Shown piece after piece: positions 1 to 8,328 of a stretch of DNA of 8,328 nt. The notes beneath the pieces are model-generated. The model was not told where the DNA came from. It did no database searches and saw nothing but the letters and a program-made list of their open reading frames with translations. Made by a program: the position numbers and the translations under genes. Location of the stretch: NCBI GenBank assembly GCA_017860395.1, contig JAGDMC010000050.1:1-8328 (forward strand), given 5' to 3'. Position 1 is the first letter of the stretch; each line of letters begins with the position of its first letter. The stretch is from Bacteroidota bacterium (GTDB lineage: Bacteria; Bacteroidota; Bacteroidia; Bacteroidales; UBA932).

Positions 1-1500
1 TTTAATCTTCTCAAACACGCCTGTACCAGTTAATGAAGAAATCAGGTTCTCTTCAAACTCATGTATTGATTTAAGAGGGATATCTTTCAATAACTCGTGT
101 GTACCGCAATAAAGGACAGCAATCTGCTGCTCAACCGGCATTGTCATATGTTCGTGCTGTATCAGAAGCTGGGTGTTTTTTTGCCCTTTGTCAATGACCC
201 GGGCAGTAATCTTGTCCAAATCTCCGCCAAACTTTGTGAAAGATTCCAGTTCGCGATACTGGGCCTGATCAATTTTCAATGTTCCGGCAACCGTTTTCAT
301 TGCTTTAAGCTGAGCGTGCCCGCCAACCCTTGAAACAGAAATACCCACATTAATAGCAGGGCGTATACCCTGATTGTAGAGGCTCGTTTCAAGAAAAATC
401 TGCCCGTCGGTTATTGAGATAACATTGGTGGGAATATATGCAGATACGTCACCGGCCTGAGTTTCTATAATCGGAAGTGCAGTGAGTGAACCGCCTGCCT
501 TTACTTTTCCCTTGAGGGTGTCGGGTAAATTATTCATCTGAGATGCAACATTCTCCTGATTGATAATTTTTGCAGCTCTTTCCAGTAATCTTGAATGGAG
601 ATAAAAAATATCTCCCGGATATGCTTCTCTGCCGGATGGCCTTCTAAGAATAAGCGAAAGTTCCCGATATGCAACCGCATGTTTAGACAAATCATCATAC
701 ACAATGAGAGCATCTTTGCCGGTATCCCTGAAATATTCTCCAATTGCAGCTCCGGTAAAGGGGGCGAAATATTGCATTGCTGCTGCTTCTCCGGCAGTAG
801 CCGATACAATAATAGTATATTCAAGAGCTCCTTTCTCCTTTAGCAGGTTCACAATTGAAGCAACTGTGGAACCCTTTTGTCCAATAGCGACATAGATGCA
901 ATAGACAGGTTTGCCTGCTTTGAATTCTTCTAACTGATTGAGAATTGTATCAATTGCAATGGTGGTTTTTCCGGTTTGTCTGTCACCGATAATCAATTCC
1001 CTTTGTCCTTTCCCGATAGGAATCATTGCATCAATTGCCTTAATACCTGTTTGCAGAGGCTGGTTCACAGGTTGCCGGAAAATTACTCCCGGAGCTTTTC
1101 GCTCCAGAGGCATCTCTGTTACCTCTCCTTTAATCATTCCCAAGCCGTCGAGAGGCTCTCCAACGGGGTTGATAACCCTTCCCAGCATACCCATTCCCAC
1201 ATTGATGGATGCAATTTTTCCAGTGCGTTTTACCCTGTCTCCCTCTTTAACCAGATTTGAAGCACCAAGTAATACAACGCCAACATTATCCTCTTCCAGA
1301 TTCATAACTACTGCTTCCATTCCATTGTCGAACCTTAATAGTTCATTGGCTTCGGCATTGAATAAACCATATATTCTGGCAACACCGTCACTAACCTGAA
1401 GCACAGTACCTACCTCTTCGTATTCCAGTTTTGTCCCTATTCCTCTGAGTTGCATCATAAGCAAATCAGATACTTCGCTTGCCTTAATATTTTCGGACAT
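1..1500 (-). CDS. atpA: F1Fo ATP synthase subunit alpha (C-terminal end cut by window)
   Basis: This is the non-catalytic nucleotide-binding subunit of the F1 head, alternating with beta in the cytoplasmic hexamer. The frame is open from the ATG at 1500 to the window edge, giving 500 residues. Family members run to roughly 500-525, so only the last few residues are missing. Visible signatures are the Walker A motif GDRQTGKT at residues 172-179 and the GISVSRVGG segment, whose Arg391 corresponds to the alpha arginine finger (E. coli Arg376). The N-terminal beta-barrel region and the C-terminal helical domain are also present. The start [14 protein letters not shown] fits the family and lies 26 bp after the delta stop; no Shine-Dalgarno sequence is visible, only A/T-rich sequence as is usual in Bacteroidota. 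The gene is the last of the atp operon seen here, and gamma is expected just outside the window. Identity is certain; the exact 3' end cannot be seen. Confidence 0.98.
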   Translation of the reverse strand, partial: MSENIKASEVSDLLMMQLRGIGTKLEYEEVGTVLQVSDGVARIYGLFNAEANELLRFDNGMEAVVMNLEEDNVGVVLLGASNLVKEGDRVKRTGKIASINVGMGMLGRVINPVGEPLDGLGMIKGEVTEMPLERKAPGVIFRQPVNQPLQTGIKAIDAMIPIGKGQRELIIGDRQTGKTTIAIDTILNQLEEFKAGKPVYCIYVAIGQKGSTVASIVNLLKEKGALEYTIIVSATAGEAAAMQYFAPFTGAAIGEYFRDTGKDALIVYDDLSKHAVAYRELSLILRRPSGREAYPGDIFYLHSRLLERAAKIINQENVASQMNNLPDTLKGKVKAGGSLTALPIIETQAGDVSAYIPTNVISITDGQIFLETSLYNQGIRPAINVGISVSRVGGHAQLKAMKTVAGTLKIDQAQYRELESFTKFGGDLDKITARVIDKGQKNTQLLIQHEHMTMPVEQQIAVLYCGTHELLKDIPLKSIHEFEENLISSLTGTGVFEKIK

Positions 1501-1526
1501 ATGTGTTGTTCTGTTTATTAAAAAAA

Positions 1527-2075
1527 TTAATTCGCATTTTCAGATGTAAGTTCTCTTTTTATTGTCTCCAGCTGGGTCGATAGACTGGCATCCAAGCGTT
1601 TGTAGTTCATCTCAAAGATAAACCCTCCAATAATATTTGAATTTACAACATTGTTTACCTTAACAGATCCCCCTGTGTTATTTGAAACAAGGGTTTTTAC
1701 ACTGTCAATAACCTCTTCTGATGCAGGCTGTGCGGTAGTGAGCCTGCATATTGTCACATTCTTATATTCATTATAAAAACTAATGAACATAAGTGCGATG
1801 GAATGCAGCAGGTCCTCTCTGTTTTGTTTCAGGATAAGTGAAAGAAAACGCTTAAGTTCATCCGGTATTGTCCCGCCGCAGGCAGTTTCAATTAATCCGA
1901 TTTTTTTATCGTCGGACAGGATAGGAATAATTAGAGCATTTCTGAATTCTTTTACTTCAAGATAACTCTCGCATAAAATGCTCATGCTTTTATACACAGC
2001 ATCCTCAACACCCTTTTCAACTGAAAAGGATAGAAGAGCCCGGGCATATCTTTTAGCTATTATTCCTCTGTTCAT
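1527..2075 (-). CDS. atpH: F1Fo ATP synthase subunit delta (OSCP)
   Basis: Delta sits on top of the F1 head and ties it to the b-subunit stalk. The 182-residue product has the usual family length. The N-terminal part (about 1-100) is a helical domain beginning with the family-typical [13 protein letters not shown]. The conserved C-terminal block at about 148-174 ([22 protein letters not shown]) matches the delta/OSCP signature, with the GGF turn and the invariant-type LDASL motif. The ATG at 2075 is 5 bp downstream of the atpF stop, which implies coupled translation, and the position between b and alpha is the standard one. Sequence is otherwise weakly conserved, as is normal for this subunit. 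The middle of the protein contains two cysteines (35 and 66), which are not known to be functional. Confidence 0.96.
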   Translation of the reverse strand: MNRGIIAKRYARALLSFSVEKGVEDAVYKSMSILCESYLEVKEFRNALIIPILSDDKKIGLIETACGGTIPDELKRFLSLILKQNREDLLHSIALMFISFYNEYKNVTICRLTTAQPASEEVIDSVKTLVSNNTGGSVKVNNVVNSNIIGGFIFEMNYKRLDASLSTQLETIKRELTSENAN

Positions 2076-2080
2076 TTTTG

Positions 2081-2581
2081 TTAAGACTTAAATGGAGAAG
2101 ACTCGTTCAAAAGTTTATTAATCAATTGCATCTGAGCAGGCGATTCCTTCAGTTCGTTACGTACGAGTTTTTCAGCTATATCTACAGCCAAAAGAGCAAT
2201 CTGGCTACGGATATCCCTTATTGCACTGTCCTTTTCATTTTGAATTTCCACACGTACGCTCTCAATCTGTTTTCTTGTAATTTCCCGCGCCTCGTCGTTT
2301 GCAGTTTTAATAATTGAATTCTTAAGTTTGTTTGCTTCCCGGATAATAATCATTTGTTCCTCTCTTGCGCTGGCAATAATTGCTTCGCTCTCGGATTTAA
2401 TGTTATCCAGCATTGCTTTTGCAGTGTTTGCATCATCAAGAGATTTCTGAATGAAGGATCTTCGCTCATCCACGCTTTTTAAAATAACAGGGAATCCATA
2501 TCTGGCAACAATAAAAAATACAATGCCAAATGATAAACACATCCAGAACAACAATCCGGATTCAGGAACTAATAATGACAT
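2081..2581 (-). CDS. atpF: F1Fo ATP synthase subunit b
   Basis: Subunit b is the peripheral stalk: an N-terminal membrane anchor followed by a long cytoplasmic helix that forms a dimer. The product here is 166 residues when started at the ATG at 2581. A single transmembrane segment spans about 8-30, and a charged, heptad-like helix follows from about 36 to 145, with no sign of breaks. I chose the ATG at 2581 (MSLLVPESGLLFWM) over one 27 bp upstream at 2608. The later start resembles Bacteroidota b subunits and leaves a 10-bp gap after atpE. The earlier one would add MHLIFNFYS and overlap atpE by 17 bp. Only one b gene is present, so a homodimeric stalk is expected. Downstream, delta starts 5 bp after this stop. 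Confidence 0.95.
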   Translation of the reverse strand: MSLLVPESGLLFWMCLSFGIVFFIVARYGFPVILKSVDERRSFIQKSLDDANTAKAMLDNIKSESEAIIASAREEQMIIIREANKLKNSIIKTANDEAREITRKQIESVRVEIQNEKDSAIRDIRSQIALLAVDIAEKLVRNELKESPAQMQLINKLLNESSPFKS

Positions 2582-2591
2582 AGAATAAAAA

Positions 2592-2890
<299 letters not shown>

Positions 2891-2891
2891 A

Positions 2892-3941
2892 TCAGTTAAT
2901 TGCTTGCTTGCGAACCCTTGAAAGGCCAATGAATACTGCAGACAAAAGCGTGAAAACATAAGCCTGTATATATGCAACAATAAGCTCAACAAAAAGCATA
3001 AAAACGGTGAGCAATATCGAAAGAGCAGACATGCCAATATTTGTGGCGGTACCCATCGCGACAGTAACAAATACAAGCGAGGTGAGACTTAGTATAATAG
3101 TATGGCCCGCCATAATATTGGCAAACAGACGAATCATCAGAGCAAAAGGTTTTGTGAAAACGCCGAATATTTCAATCGCGGGCATCAGCGGTAATGGAAA
3201 TTTCATCCAGGATGGAACATCCGGCCACAAAATTTCTTTCCAGTACTCTTTTGTGCCGGAAAAACTTATTGCAGCAAAAGTACAAAGTGCCAAAACAAGT
3301 GTTACTGCAATATTCCCGGTTGTATTTGCTCCTCCCGGGAAAAAAGGGATAAGTCCCATAAAGTTATTAATGAGAATAAAGAAGAATACAGTTAAAAGGT
3401 ATGGTGCATATTTTTCGTACCCCTTTCCAATCGCACTCTTTATTACATTGTCATTAATATCCATAATGAAAATCTCCATTGCACCAACAAATCCTTTTGG
3501 AGCCCTTTGCCGGCCTCCCTTGTACCATCTTGTGGCGGAAAGAATTATAATCAGAAGAATCGTGCAATTAATGATAAGGGCAAAGCTGTTCTTCGTTATA
3601 GATAGATCAACAGGACGGCTCACTTTTCCGGAAGCAGTAGTGTAAACTATTTTATTGGCATATTCTCCTTTTTCAGATATTCTGTATCCTTTATATGAAG
3701 CTCCTTCTCTCAATCGGGAAGAGATGAAAATGCTGATGCCGTTTTCTTTGTCAATTAAGATTACAGGAAGTGGAACGGATATTTCTGTCTCACCAACAGA
3801 GGTTATATGCCACTCATAAGAATCGCCTATATGTGAATAGATGAGGCTTTTAACATCAAATTCCTCCGCTGCAAACAGATTCCCGGCATTGAAAACCGAT
3901 AGTATGAAAAGCAGAAAATATATTTTTAATCTTTTTTGCAT
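2892..3941 (-). CDS. atpB: F1Fo ATP synthase subunit a, with signal peptide and periplasmic domain
   Basis: Subunit a forms the two proton half-channels next to the c ring. The 349 residues are well above the ~270 of E. coli. The excess is N-terminal: a signal peptide (about 1-25, ending in NLFAA) followed by a soluble, presumably periplasmic stretch (about 26-118). The membrane part begins near 119 and has about six hydrophobic helices. The essential arginine is Arg271 in RLFANIMAGH. At the E. coli Glu219 and His245 positions the residues are His280 and Glu319, the reciprocal swap seen in many non-enterobacterial a subunits; Gln326 matches E. coli Gln252. The ATG at 3941 overlaps the upstream membrane-protein gene by 16 bp, indicating translational coupling. 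The N-terminal extension is a known trait of Bacteroidota and Chlorobi a subunits, but its role is unclear. Confidence 0.97.
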   Translation of the reverse strand: MQKRLKIYFLLFILSVFNAGNLFAAEEFDVKSLIYSHIGDSYEWHITSVGETEISVPLPVILIDKENGISIFISSRLREGASYKGYRISEKGEYANKIVYTTASGKVSRPVDLSITKNSFALIINCTILLIIILSATRWYKGGRQRAPKGFVGAMEIFIMDINDNVIKSAIGKGYEKYAPYLLTVFFFILINNFMGLIPFFPGGANTTGNIAVTLVLALCTFAAISFSGTKEYWKEILWPDVPSWMKFPLPLMPAIEIFGVFTKPFALMIRLFANIMAGHTIILSLTSLVFVTVAMGTATNIGMSALSILLTVFMLFVELIVAYIQAYVFTLLSAVFIGLSRVRKQAIN

Positions 3942-4330
3942 TTGGCTACTCTCTCTCTTTCAAACCTGGTGAATAAATATGTTTCAGTAATAATATAGAA
4001 AAAGTAAAACCCCGCGGTAGTTATAGAAAATTCGTATTCAAAATCTTCATAAGTTATTATAAATAAGAGGGTTGCGCCTATTGTAAGCAAAAATTTAAAC
4101 CCTCTAAATATCATATATACTTTGGTAGTTTTTTGGGGATTGTTTTTACGATAATATAAAAGGGCGCAGAAGAGAATCGTTCCAAGAATAGAAAAATAAC
4201 CTGGAATAACAGGGTATAGCGAAAAATAGTGCATTGGAAAATATTCATAAAGAACAAGACCCACAGCTATTCCAACAACCGGATAAAAAAGCAATAAAGA
4301 AATTATCAGCTTAAGTATAAATTTATTCAT
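3926..4330 (-). CDS. Small four-helix membrane protein in the AtpI position
   Basis: The 134-residue product is very hydrophobic, with four predicted membrane helices at about 4-28, 39-61, 73-95 and 101-124, and a short basic C-terminal tail (ERERVAKCKKD). There is no signature motif I recognise. Its place directly ahead of the a-subunit gene, overlapping it by 16 bp and starting 11 bp after the epsilon stop, is where Bacteroidota atp operons carry a similarly sized membrane protein. In other bacteria AtpI occupies this spot and helps assemble the c ring or supply Mg2+. By position and topology it is probably an AtpI analogue (inference), but similarity to AtpI itself is not obvious by eye. 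The acidic loop YEDFEYEF between helices 3 and 4 is its most polar part. Confidence 0.85.
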   Translation of the reverse strand: MNKFILKLIISLLLFYPVVGIAVGLVLYEYFPMHYFSLYPVIPGYFSILGTILFCALLYYRKNNPQKTTKVYMIFRGFKFLLTIGATLLFIITYEDFEYEFSITTAGFYFFYIITETYLFTRFERERVAKCKKD

Positions 4331-4341
4331 TATGGCAAATT

Positions 4342-4581
4342 TTATTCAGCACAAACCTTTACTACGTTCTTTTTAATACTTACAAAACCTCCGTTAATAC
4401 CTACGGAAAATTCTTCTCCATTTTCCGAAACGATGTATTTAACTATCCCGGATCTGAGCGAAGAAATCAATGGGGCATGACCTTTCAGAACCGAAAAGTT
4501 TCCGATTGTTCCGGGAAGATTCACTGAGTCCACCTCTCCTTTAAAAATTGTCTTATCGGGTAGTAAAATTATTAATTCCAT
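4342..4581 (-). CDS. atpC: F1Fo ATP synthase subunit epsilon, short form
   Basis: Epsilon sits on the central stalk at the foot of gamma. Only 79 residues are present, against about 139 in E. coli. The visible part is the N-terminal beta-sandwich: the opening LIILLPDKTIFKGEVDSVNLPG, the turn GNFSVLKGHAPLISSL (about 27-42) and the closing strands to KVCAE. The two-helix C-terminal domain that inhibits ATP hydrolysis in E. coli and Bacillus is entirely absent. The stop codon is clean, and the next gene begins 11 bp later, so this is unlikely to be a frameshift; short epsilons are common in Bacteroidota. The ATG at 4581 lies 9 bp after the beta stop. Without the helical domain, hydrolysis control must rest on something else, such as Mg-ADP inhibition. 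Confidence 0.96.
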   Translation of the reverse strand: MELIILLPDKTIFKGEVDSVNLPGTIGNFSVLKGHAPLISSLRSGIVKYIVSENGEEFSVGINGGFVSIKKNVVKVCAE

Positions 4582-4590
4582 TAATGGTAC

Positions 4591-6120
<1,530 letters not shown>

Positions 6121-6155
6121 TTAAAGATTTGCACAAGTTAAGAAAAAACATTTCA

Positions 6156-6176
6156 TGCCCGACAATAAGCCAGGCA
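6156..6176 (-). promoter_or_regulatory. Leader hairpin upstream of atpD
   Basis: In the minus-strand transcript, UGCCUGGC (6176-6169) can pair with GUCGGGCA (6163-6156) around a UUAUU loop, giving an 8-bp, G+C-rich stem with two G-U wobbles. On the plus strand those wobbles would be C-A mismatches, so the structure is favoured only in the atp mRNA. A T-rich run (6142-6148 region) follows about 8 nt later, too far for a textbook terminator. It stands out from the A/T-rich surroundings, about 50 nt before the start codon. It may stabilise or control the atp message; function is unproven. Confidence 0.4.
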
Positions 6177-6194
6177 AACATTTACTTAACTACA

Positions 6195-6202
6195 CAAAGT
6201 TA
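6195..6202 (-). promoter_or_regulatory. Candidate -7 promoter element for the atp operon
   Basis: The minus strand reads TAACTTTG here, an exact match to the TAnnTTTG -7 element of the main sigma factor in Bacteroidota. It lies between the terminator of the upstream unit and the atpD start, which would leave a leader of about 80 nt. No clear TTG-type -33 element is found 19-22 nt upstream, where the T-run of the terminator sits instead. The call therefore rests on the -7 match and location only. Confidence 0.4.
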
Positions 6203-6211
6203 GTGAAAATG

Positions 6212-6249
6212 CATAAAAAAATGTCTTAAATTTTACTTTAAGACATTTT
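6212..6249 (-). terminator. Intrinsic terminator of the Hdr/Qmo-like operon
   Basis: A perfect 13-bp inverted repeat (6218-6230 and 6237-6249) encloses a 6-nt loop. On the minus strand the stem runs straight into a T-run ending near 6214, as an intrinsic terminator should. It begins 24 bp after the stop codon of the QmoC-like gene. The stem is A/T-rich, with only three G-C-type pairs, so strength may be moderate. In the other direction the following sequence is also T-rich, but no plus-strand gene enters it. Confidence 0.8.
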
Positions 6250-6273
6250 ATGTTTAAAAATCAGCGATTTAAT

Positions 6274-7395
6274 TTATTTGTTGGCTGATTTCTGTAATTT
6301 GTCGAAATACATGGCAAAAGAGCGATAAAGGAAGTGCGTCCATTTACCAAAAGGAACAATAATCAGTGCCCACTGAGCCAGAATAGTCAAATGGAACAGA
6401 TAGAGCCAGAAATTGCTCTCAATTATATTAAAATCTATAAATAGTCTTACTAAAAAGGCTGTCACACCCATTAGGAAAAGCCATATTACAAAGAACCAGT
6501 CGGACGGACGCGAGTGTTTGCTCACCTCTTTGCTCTTTTTAATTCTTCCTGATACGAAATCGAATGTCACAATGAAAACAATTGCACTCACCAGATAACC
6601 CAGGATTATCACGAACAGATTCTCAGAAGAAAACCAGTCAAGAAAAACAGTTGTAAAAAGAAGTGTAAGATATCCGATTACAAGTATGAAGTGCTCAAAC
6701 CATCTCTTTTGGTTGTCGTCGCAGCCAAGTGCCCTTTTCTGGGTAAACATGTGAAGAAAAAACTCGCCCAAAGAAGTCATATAAATCCTCAATGGAATAC
6801 CTCCAAGAAGATTTGTAAGCCCCGGAGAATGCTTCGCCCCGGATTCCGGCTTTTCAGCGATTCTTTTACGGGAGGGTTTAAGTATTGCAAAGTACCACAT
6901 CCGGAATAAATTTGGCAGGAGGATTACCCCAAAAACGCCGGCAATTGCAAACATTTCGAAGTAGTGTCCAATATGCATAACCTTTTCGGCATCGAATCCC
7001 TCTGATGCCGCATAACCAATTACTCCGGCAAAAATGAGCACCATTGCAATAATTGTTGCAGGCAGGGACTTATACATAAGTCCGGAAAGTCCGGTCCAGT
7101 CATATTTGGCGGTGAGCCAGCGACGAAGCGACATCATAAGTTCTCCGGGATTCGCTGTCTGTGGACAGTTTGAAGAACATTCTCCACAATAGTAGCAAAG
7201 CCAGGGTTTGAGCGAAGCTGCTATTTCGTCTTCTTTTCCGGTTTCGCTTAACCGTACCATCGAGCGGGGAAATGAGTCATCTCCGGTAGATAGTGAACAG
7301 ACTGCAGTACAAGTGCCGCAATTGTAACATGAGTTGAACTCTGTTGCTCCGTACTTCTTAAGTTCTTTCCCAAATTTTGGATTAATTCTGCTCAT
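6274..7395 (-). CDS. QmoC-like / HdrC-HdrE fusion: iron-sulfur and heme b membrane subunit
   Basis: The 373-residue protein joins an HdrC-type ferredoxin domain to a NarI/HdrE-type membrane domain, the architecture and length of QmoC. Two [4Fe-4S] motifs are complete: Cys23-26-29-33 and Cys67-70-73-77 followed by Pro. About six membrane helices follow (near 111-130, 146-168, 235-252, 260-280, 300-320, 330-350). Histidines at 141, 144, 215, 235, 335 and 354 lie in or beside helices and are candidate heme b ligands. No CCG (HdrB-type) domain is present. Its likely task is passing electrons between menaquinone and a soluble HdrA-like partner. The ATG at 7395 overlaps the winged-helix gene by 14 bp, and a terminator follows the stop. 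In sulfate reducers QmoC works with AprAB; nothing here shows sulfate reduction, so the partner is unknown. Confidence 0.87.
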   Translation of the reverse strand: MSRINPKFGKELKKYGATEFNSCYNCGTCTAVCSLSTGDDSFPRSMVRLSETGKEDEIAASLKPWLCYYCGECSSNCPQTANPGELMMSLRRWLTAKYDWTGLSGLMYKSLPATIIAMVLIFAGVIGYAASEGFDAEKVMHIGHYFEMFAIAGVFGVILLPNLFRMWYFAILKPSRKRIAEKPESGAKHSPGLTNLLGGIPLRIYMTSLGEFFLHMFTQKRALGCDDNQKRWFEHFILVIGYLTLLFTTVFLDWFSSENLFVIILGYLVSAIVFIVTFDFVSGRIKKSKEVSKHSRPSDWFFVIWLFLMGVTAFLVRLFIDFNIIESNFWLYLFHLTILAQWALIIVPFGKWTHFLYRSFAMYFDKLQKSANK

Positions 7396-7672
7396 TTGTC
7401 TTTAATTTATATGTGAAATACTCATCCATATCATCAACTGTACCTGCAGAAGCAAATCCAAATTTTATTAGCGACATTAACAGAAACATGGTTTTTTCAC
7501 GGGACATTCCTGTTGCCTCGCTAAGCTGTGCGATTGTCTTTTCTCCTTGTCCAAGTGCCTCAAGAATAGACTTTTTATCTTTGTTGAATTGTTTCAGATT
7601 TTCCTTTACCTCATCGGAGACCTTGCGGGTTTCCCGAAGTATTTTTACTGTCATTATTTTTTCTGTAGACAT
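7382..7672 (-). CDS. Small winged-helix protein inside the Hdr/Qmo-like operon
   Basis: This is a 96-residue soluble protein. After a charged N-terminal helix (about 15-32), residues 33-90 fit a winged helix-turn-helix: KKSILEALGQ, TIAQLSEATG (second helix), SREKTMFLLMSLIKFGF (recognition-type helix), then a short hairpin or wing ending EYFTYKL. There are no cysteines and no membrane segments. The fold is that of MarR/ArsR-like DNA-binding domains, but such domains also serve in protein contacts. The gene starts 10 bp after the HdrA-like stop, with AAGGA just ahead of the ATG at 7672, and overlaps the next gene by 14 bp. Tight coupling to two redox subunits means it could be an operon regulator or an accessory subunit. 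I cannot decide between them from sequence. Confidence 0.85.
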   Translation of the reverse strand: MSTEKIMTVKILRETRKVSDEVKENLKQFNKDKKSILEALGQGEKTIAQLSEATGMSREKTMFLLMSLIKFGFASAGTVDDMDEYFTYKLKTNEQN

Positions 7673-7682
7673 AGTTCCTTAT

Positions 7683-8328
7683 TTATTGTGCCAATACATC
7701 AATCATACTCTCCATCTCTTTGTTTGTAAAAGAGATAAGTTCAATAGAATCTGTCGGACAAACCGGCAGACACATCCCACATCCCTTGCAGGTGCTTTTA
7801 TTTATAGATGCGACCTCTTTTCCCTCTGCTTCAATCTTTGAAATTGCATTAAAAGGACATGCGTCAGTGCAGGCGTTGCACCAGTTACAACTTGATTTAT
7901 CGGCATAAGCCACAATAGGTTCCAGTTCGAGTTCCCCTTTGCTGACAAAAGAGTGCGATTTTGCAGCAGCAGATAGTGCCGAGTTAACAGATTCCATAAC
8001 ATTTTTTGGCCCCTGACATGTGCCGGCAATAGTAATCCCGTCTATAACTGTTTCTACAGGACGAAGTTTCATGTGTATCTCGTTAAAGAACTTATCTCTG
8101 CCTTTGGGAAGCTTAAACAGCGACCCAATAGAAGTGTCCTTATCCGGAACCATACCGGTAACTAGCACAACCAAATCGGCGAGTGCTTCAATTTCCTTTT
8201 TTTCTGAAAGCAAGTCACCTGCTTTGATAGAAATTGCACCATCCAACTCAGTTACAATTGGAGGTTTTTTGTCAAGAAATTGTATGTAGATATCTCCAAC
8301 TCTGTTTGATTCCTTATAAATTAATTCC
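7683..8328 (-). CDS. HdrA-like flavin/iron-sulfur protein (C-terminal part only)
   Basis: The frame is open to the right edge, so the start is missing; 214 residues are seen. The first half (to about residue 124 of the visible part) is the end of the FAD-binding, thioredoxin-reductase-like domain of HdrA: LVVLVTGMVPDKD, then KLRPVETVIDGITIAGTCQGPKNV, where family members end the flavin fold. Two ferredoxin motifs follow, Cys147-150-153-157 and Cys180-183-186-190, each followed by Pro. HdrA bifurcates or passes electrons between soluble donors and HdrBC in methanogens; QmoB and related bacterial proteins share the fold. No MvhD domain follows the ferredoxins, which argues against a standard QmoB. 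It heads the winged-helix and QmoC-like genes. An internal TTG at 8246 is not the true start, because homologous sequence continues upstream of it. Confidence 0.9.
   Translation of the reverse strand, partial: ELIYKESNRVGDIYIQFLDKKPPIVTELDGAISIKAGDLLSEKKEIEALADLVVLVTGMVPDKDTSIGSLFKLPKGRDKFFNEIHMKLRPVETVIDGITIAGTCQGPKNVMESVNSALSAAAKSHSFVSKGELELEPIVAYADKSSCNWCNACTDACPFNAISKIEAEGKEVASINKSTCKGCGMCLPVCPTDSIELISFTNKEMESMIDVLAQ

Noticed and set aside
938..1399. A 153-codon open frame on the plus strand
   Set aside because: It is the antisense shadow of atpA, whose motifs and frame are unambiguous over this stretch.
3007..3645. A 212-codon open frame on the plus strand
   Set aside because: It lies wholly antisense to the well-supported a-subunit gene, its translation resembles no protein, and no promoter or ribosome site supports it.
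4342..4581. Epsilon as a frameshifted or truncated pseudogene
   Set aside because: The beta-sandwich is complete, the stop is followed 11 bp later by the next gene, and short epsilons occur widely in Bacteroidota.
7413..7841. A 142-codon open frame on the plus strand across the winged-helix gene
   Set aside because: It runs antisense across two minus-strand genes in an operon with tight spacing, and its translation has no recognisable domain.
7683..8246. TTG at 8246 as the start of the HdrA-like protein
   Set aside because: The frame continues open to the window edge with HdrA-like sequence, so this codon is internal.

Overview
The window reads as a chromosomal segment of an anaerobic member of the Bacteroidota, most likely close to Bacteroidales or related orders. 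The reasons are the ATP synthase gene order (beta and epsilon first, then a small membrane protein, then a, c, b, delta, alpha), the a subunit with a signal peptide and a periplasmic N-terminal domain, a roughly 27-residue insertion in beta, an epsilon subunit that stops after its beta-sandwich, A/T-rich ribosome-binding regions, and a TAnnTTTG-type promoter motif. Every gene lies on the minus strand, so transcription runs from high to low coordinates. Base composition looks moderately A+T-rich throughout, and I saw no mobile elements, RNA genes or CRISPR repeats.

Right part (8328 down to 6274): the end of a redox operon. It holds the C-terminal 214 residues of an HdrA-like flavin/iron-sulfur protein, whose start lies beyond the window. 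Next comes a 96-residue winged-helix protein, then a QmoC-like membrane protein with two N-terminal [4Fe-4S] clusters and a six-helix, histidine-bearing heme b-type domain. A 13-bp hairpin with a T-run (6212-6249) closes this unit. Together these would form a membrane-anchored Hdr/Qmo-type electron-transfer module linking the quinone pool to a soluble flavin/iron-sulfur protein. Its soluble partner is not visible.

Middle (6273 to 6109): a 165-bp intergenic region with the terminator, a candidate promoter for the atp operon, and a leader hairpin that pairs only in the minus-strand RNA.

Left part (6108 down to 1): the F1Fo ATP synthase operon atpD, atpC, an AtpI-position membrane protein, atpB, atpE, atpF, atpH and atpA. 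AtpA is cut by the window edge after residue 500, and gamma (atpG) is not in the window. Spacing is tight, from a 16-bp overlap to 42 bp, so this is one transcription unit. Ligand residues in the c ring suggest proton rather than sodium coupling. The two operons make functional sense together, since a quinone-linked redox complex could help build or spend the proton gradient that the synthase uses, but their adjacency alone does not prove a link.

Nothing here is clearly a wholly new system. The least understood part is the HdrA / winged-helix / QmoC-like module.
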